Shown here: positions 63,056 to 64,000 of the stretch, piece after piece
Layout: each line of letters starts with the position of its first letter
How positions within the stretch are numbered: position 1 is the stretch's first letter
Origin: Sycobia sp. Sy_11
Taxonomy: Eukaryota > Arthropoda > Insecta > Hymenoptera > Epichrysomallidae
NCBI GenBank assembly: GCA_018907035.1
Contig: JACCIC010000022.1
Coordinates: 1,867,501-1,931,500, forward strand
Length of the DNA stretch: 64,000 nt
Direction: 5' to 3'
The notes under the pieces: generated by a model
What the model was told of the DNA's origin: nothing
What the model saw: the letters and a program-made list of their open reading frames with translations, nothing else
The model's database searches: none
Position numbers and translations under genes: made by a program

Positions 63056-63208
63056 TTTTTGAACATCTTGACTTTCCAACTGTGATGTCTTTACTTAAAT
63101 TCCTAATTTTTGAACATTTTGACTTTCCAACTGTGATGTCTTTACTTAAATTCCTAATTTTTGAACATTTTGACTTTCCAACTGTGATGTCTTTACTTAA
63201 ATTCCTAA
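63056..63208. repeat. Minisatellite, 3 x 51 bp
   Basis: Three head-to-tail copies of a 51-bp unit start at 63056, 63107 and 63158. The unit contains TTTTTGAACATTTTGACTTT, CCAACTGTGATGTC and TTTACTTAAATTCCTAA. Copies 2 and 3 are identical, and copy 1 differs by one base (GAACATC). Because 51 is a multiple of three, open frames run through all copies on both strands (17-residue repeats with KIRNLSKDITVGKS on minus, MSLLKFLIFEHFD on plus). Confidence 0.97.
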
Positions 63209-64000
63209 TCGTTGTAGACACCGGAGAATTACGAATTGTGACAGTCTTTAATCGAAAACTTGACGTCTAATTCGAGCCTCGTCAATCTTCTAACACTAGG
63301 CTCTTTATCGTCAGAAATAGAGAAGAAGGGACGATAGCGCGGAGTGAATGCTATCGCGTTCGCAGCCTACTAGAATTAAAAGAAAAAGGCTCGACATTGC
63401 GTCCTTTATACTTGGAGAGTTTTTATAACCTCCACGTAATCTCTGCCCTTTATCGGTGACACGGCAAGTCGAACATTGCCGCTATAGATCTTTCACTGTT
63501 CCGGTCATCTCTCTACCCCTCCCTCCCCCTTTCCTGTTCTCTTGCTTTATCTTTCTCGAGTCTTATTGACCAGAACAGAGAAAGAGAGAGAGAGAGAGCG
63601 AGAGAGGTAAAGGACGGTAACACGACAGTCGGAGAGGGAAGGGGGAAATTGCGACCACCACGCGCCCGCCAACATAAAATGTTGAAAGTTCCGAATGCTA
63701 TCGCTACTTCATGAGGCAATAGAATTTTTTTACGGTCTCCCTGATAAGCAAAAGCTACTTGATCATGTGGGAGGCGAGTTGTTCAAGTGTTTCGCAGCGA
63801 GCATTGCAAGCGCAAACGAGAATATAGGAACTACCCAACCAAGGGTAGAGATGGCAATTGGCCTGAATCTGGGAACGGGATGGTTACGAGCTGATTTCGT
63901 ATGAAAGAGTAATGCCATTTATACGTGGCGATATGCATTACGAGAGCTCTGCGTACGTATGTGTGGAAGCGCGTGCGCATGCGTAAATGGGGGGGGGGCT
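63209..64000. other. Gene-free end of window
   Basis: No gene is recognised. A short GA tract lies at 63578-63605. A 69-residue plus-strand frame at 63695-63904 has ordinary composition, but no domain or splice signals support it as an exon. Confidence 0.45.

Noticed and set aside
63056..63208. CRISPR array
   Set aside because: The 51-bp units are contiguous with no spacers; it is a minisatellite.
63695..63904. 69-residue frame as an exon
   Set aside because: Composition is ordinary, but there is no domain, no splice signals I trust and no neighbouring exon.

Overview
This window looks like intergenic or intronic DNA from an insect nuclear genome. I found no host protein-coding gene I would defend. 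The insect assignment is inferred from four things: decayed Copia, mariner and Jockey-like elements, a tRNA-derived SINE family, very dense TA, GA/CT and CA microsatellites, and CpG-rich blocks alternating with AT-rich DNA. A hymenopteran such as an ant or wasp fits best, but that is not proven. Most long open frames are read-through of microsatellites (YIYI, SLSL, RERE proteins) or chance frames in GC-rich blocks.

Layout. 1-2470: microsatellites, a GC-rich block and a possible hAT-type end. 2474-2894: copy A of a short element carrying a hammerhead-ribozyme-like motif. 5199-5402: the best SINE copy, with a perfect 13-bp target-site duplication. 10020-11700: a decayed LINE. 11.8-12.7 kb: an old direct duplication. 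13.3 kb: second SINE. 16116-19486: a Copia-type LTR element with a nearly intact 5' LTR, no gag or protease, broken integrase/RT/RNase H, and an internally deleted 3' LTR. 20971: third SINE. 22182-22607: copy B of the hammerhead element, with a perfect 13-bp duplication. 23105-23960: a dead mariner transposase. 33.4-34.5 kb: a nest of repeats (hairpin MITE, SINE head, solo LTR of the same Copia family in reverse). 34.5-35.6 kb: a CpG-rich block with a possible TATA promoter and splice donor. 40446: fourth full SINE. 43.8-44.1 kb: a tandem duplication. 63056-63208: a 3 x 51-bp minisatellite. The remainder is unique AT-rich DNA with microsatellites and GC-rich islands.

The most interesting signal is the pair of ~420-bp elements at 2.5 and 22.2 kb. 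Each holds a 40-nt motif laid out like a minimal type I hammerhead: stem I GUCC/GGAC, core CUGAUGA and GAAA, and a palindromic ACGU in place of stem III, which would require dimers. Copy B also has inverted terminal segments and a 13-bp target duplication. This matches what is known of Penelope-like retroelements, whose terminal repeats carry small dimer-cleaving hammerheads. Here it appears as a short non-autonomous form with no coding capacity.

Nothing here works together as a pathway. The window is best read as a record of retrotransposition (SINE, LINE, Copia, hammerhead element), DNA transposition (mariner, MITE) and microsatellite expansion.
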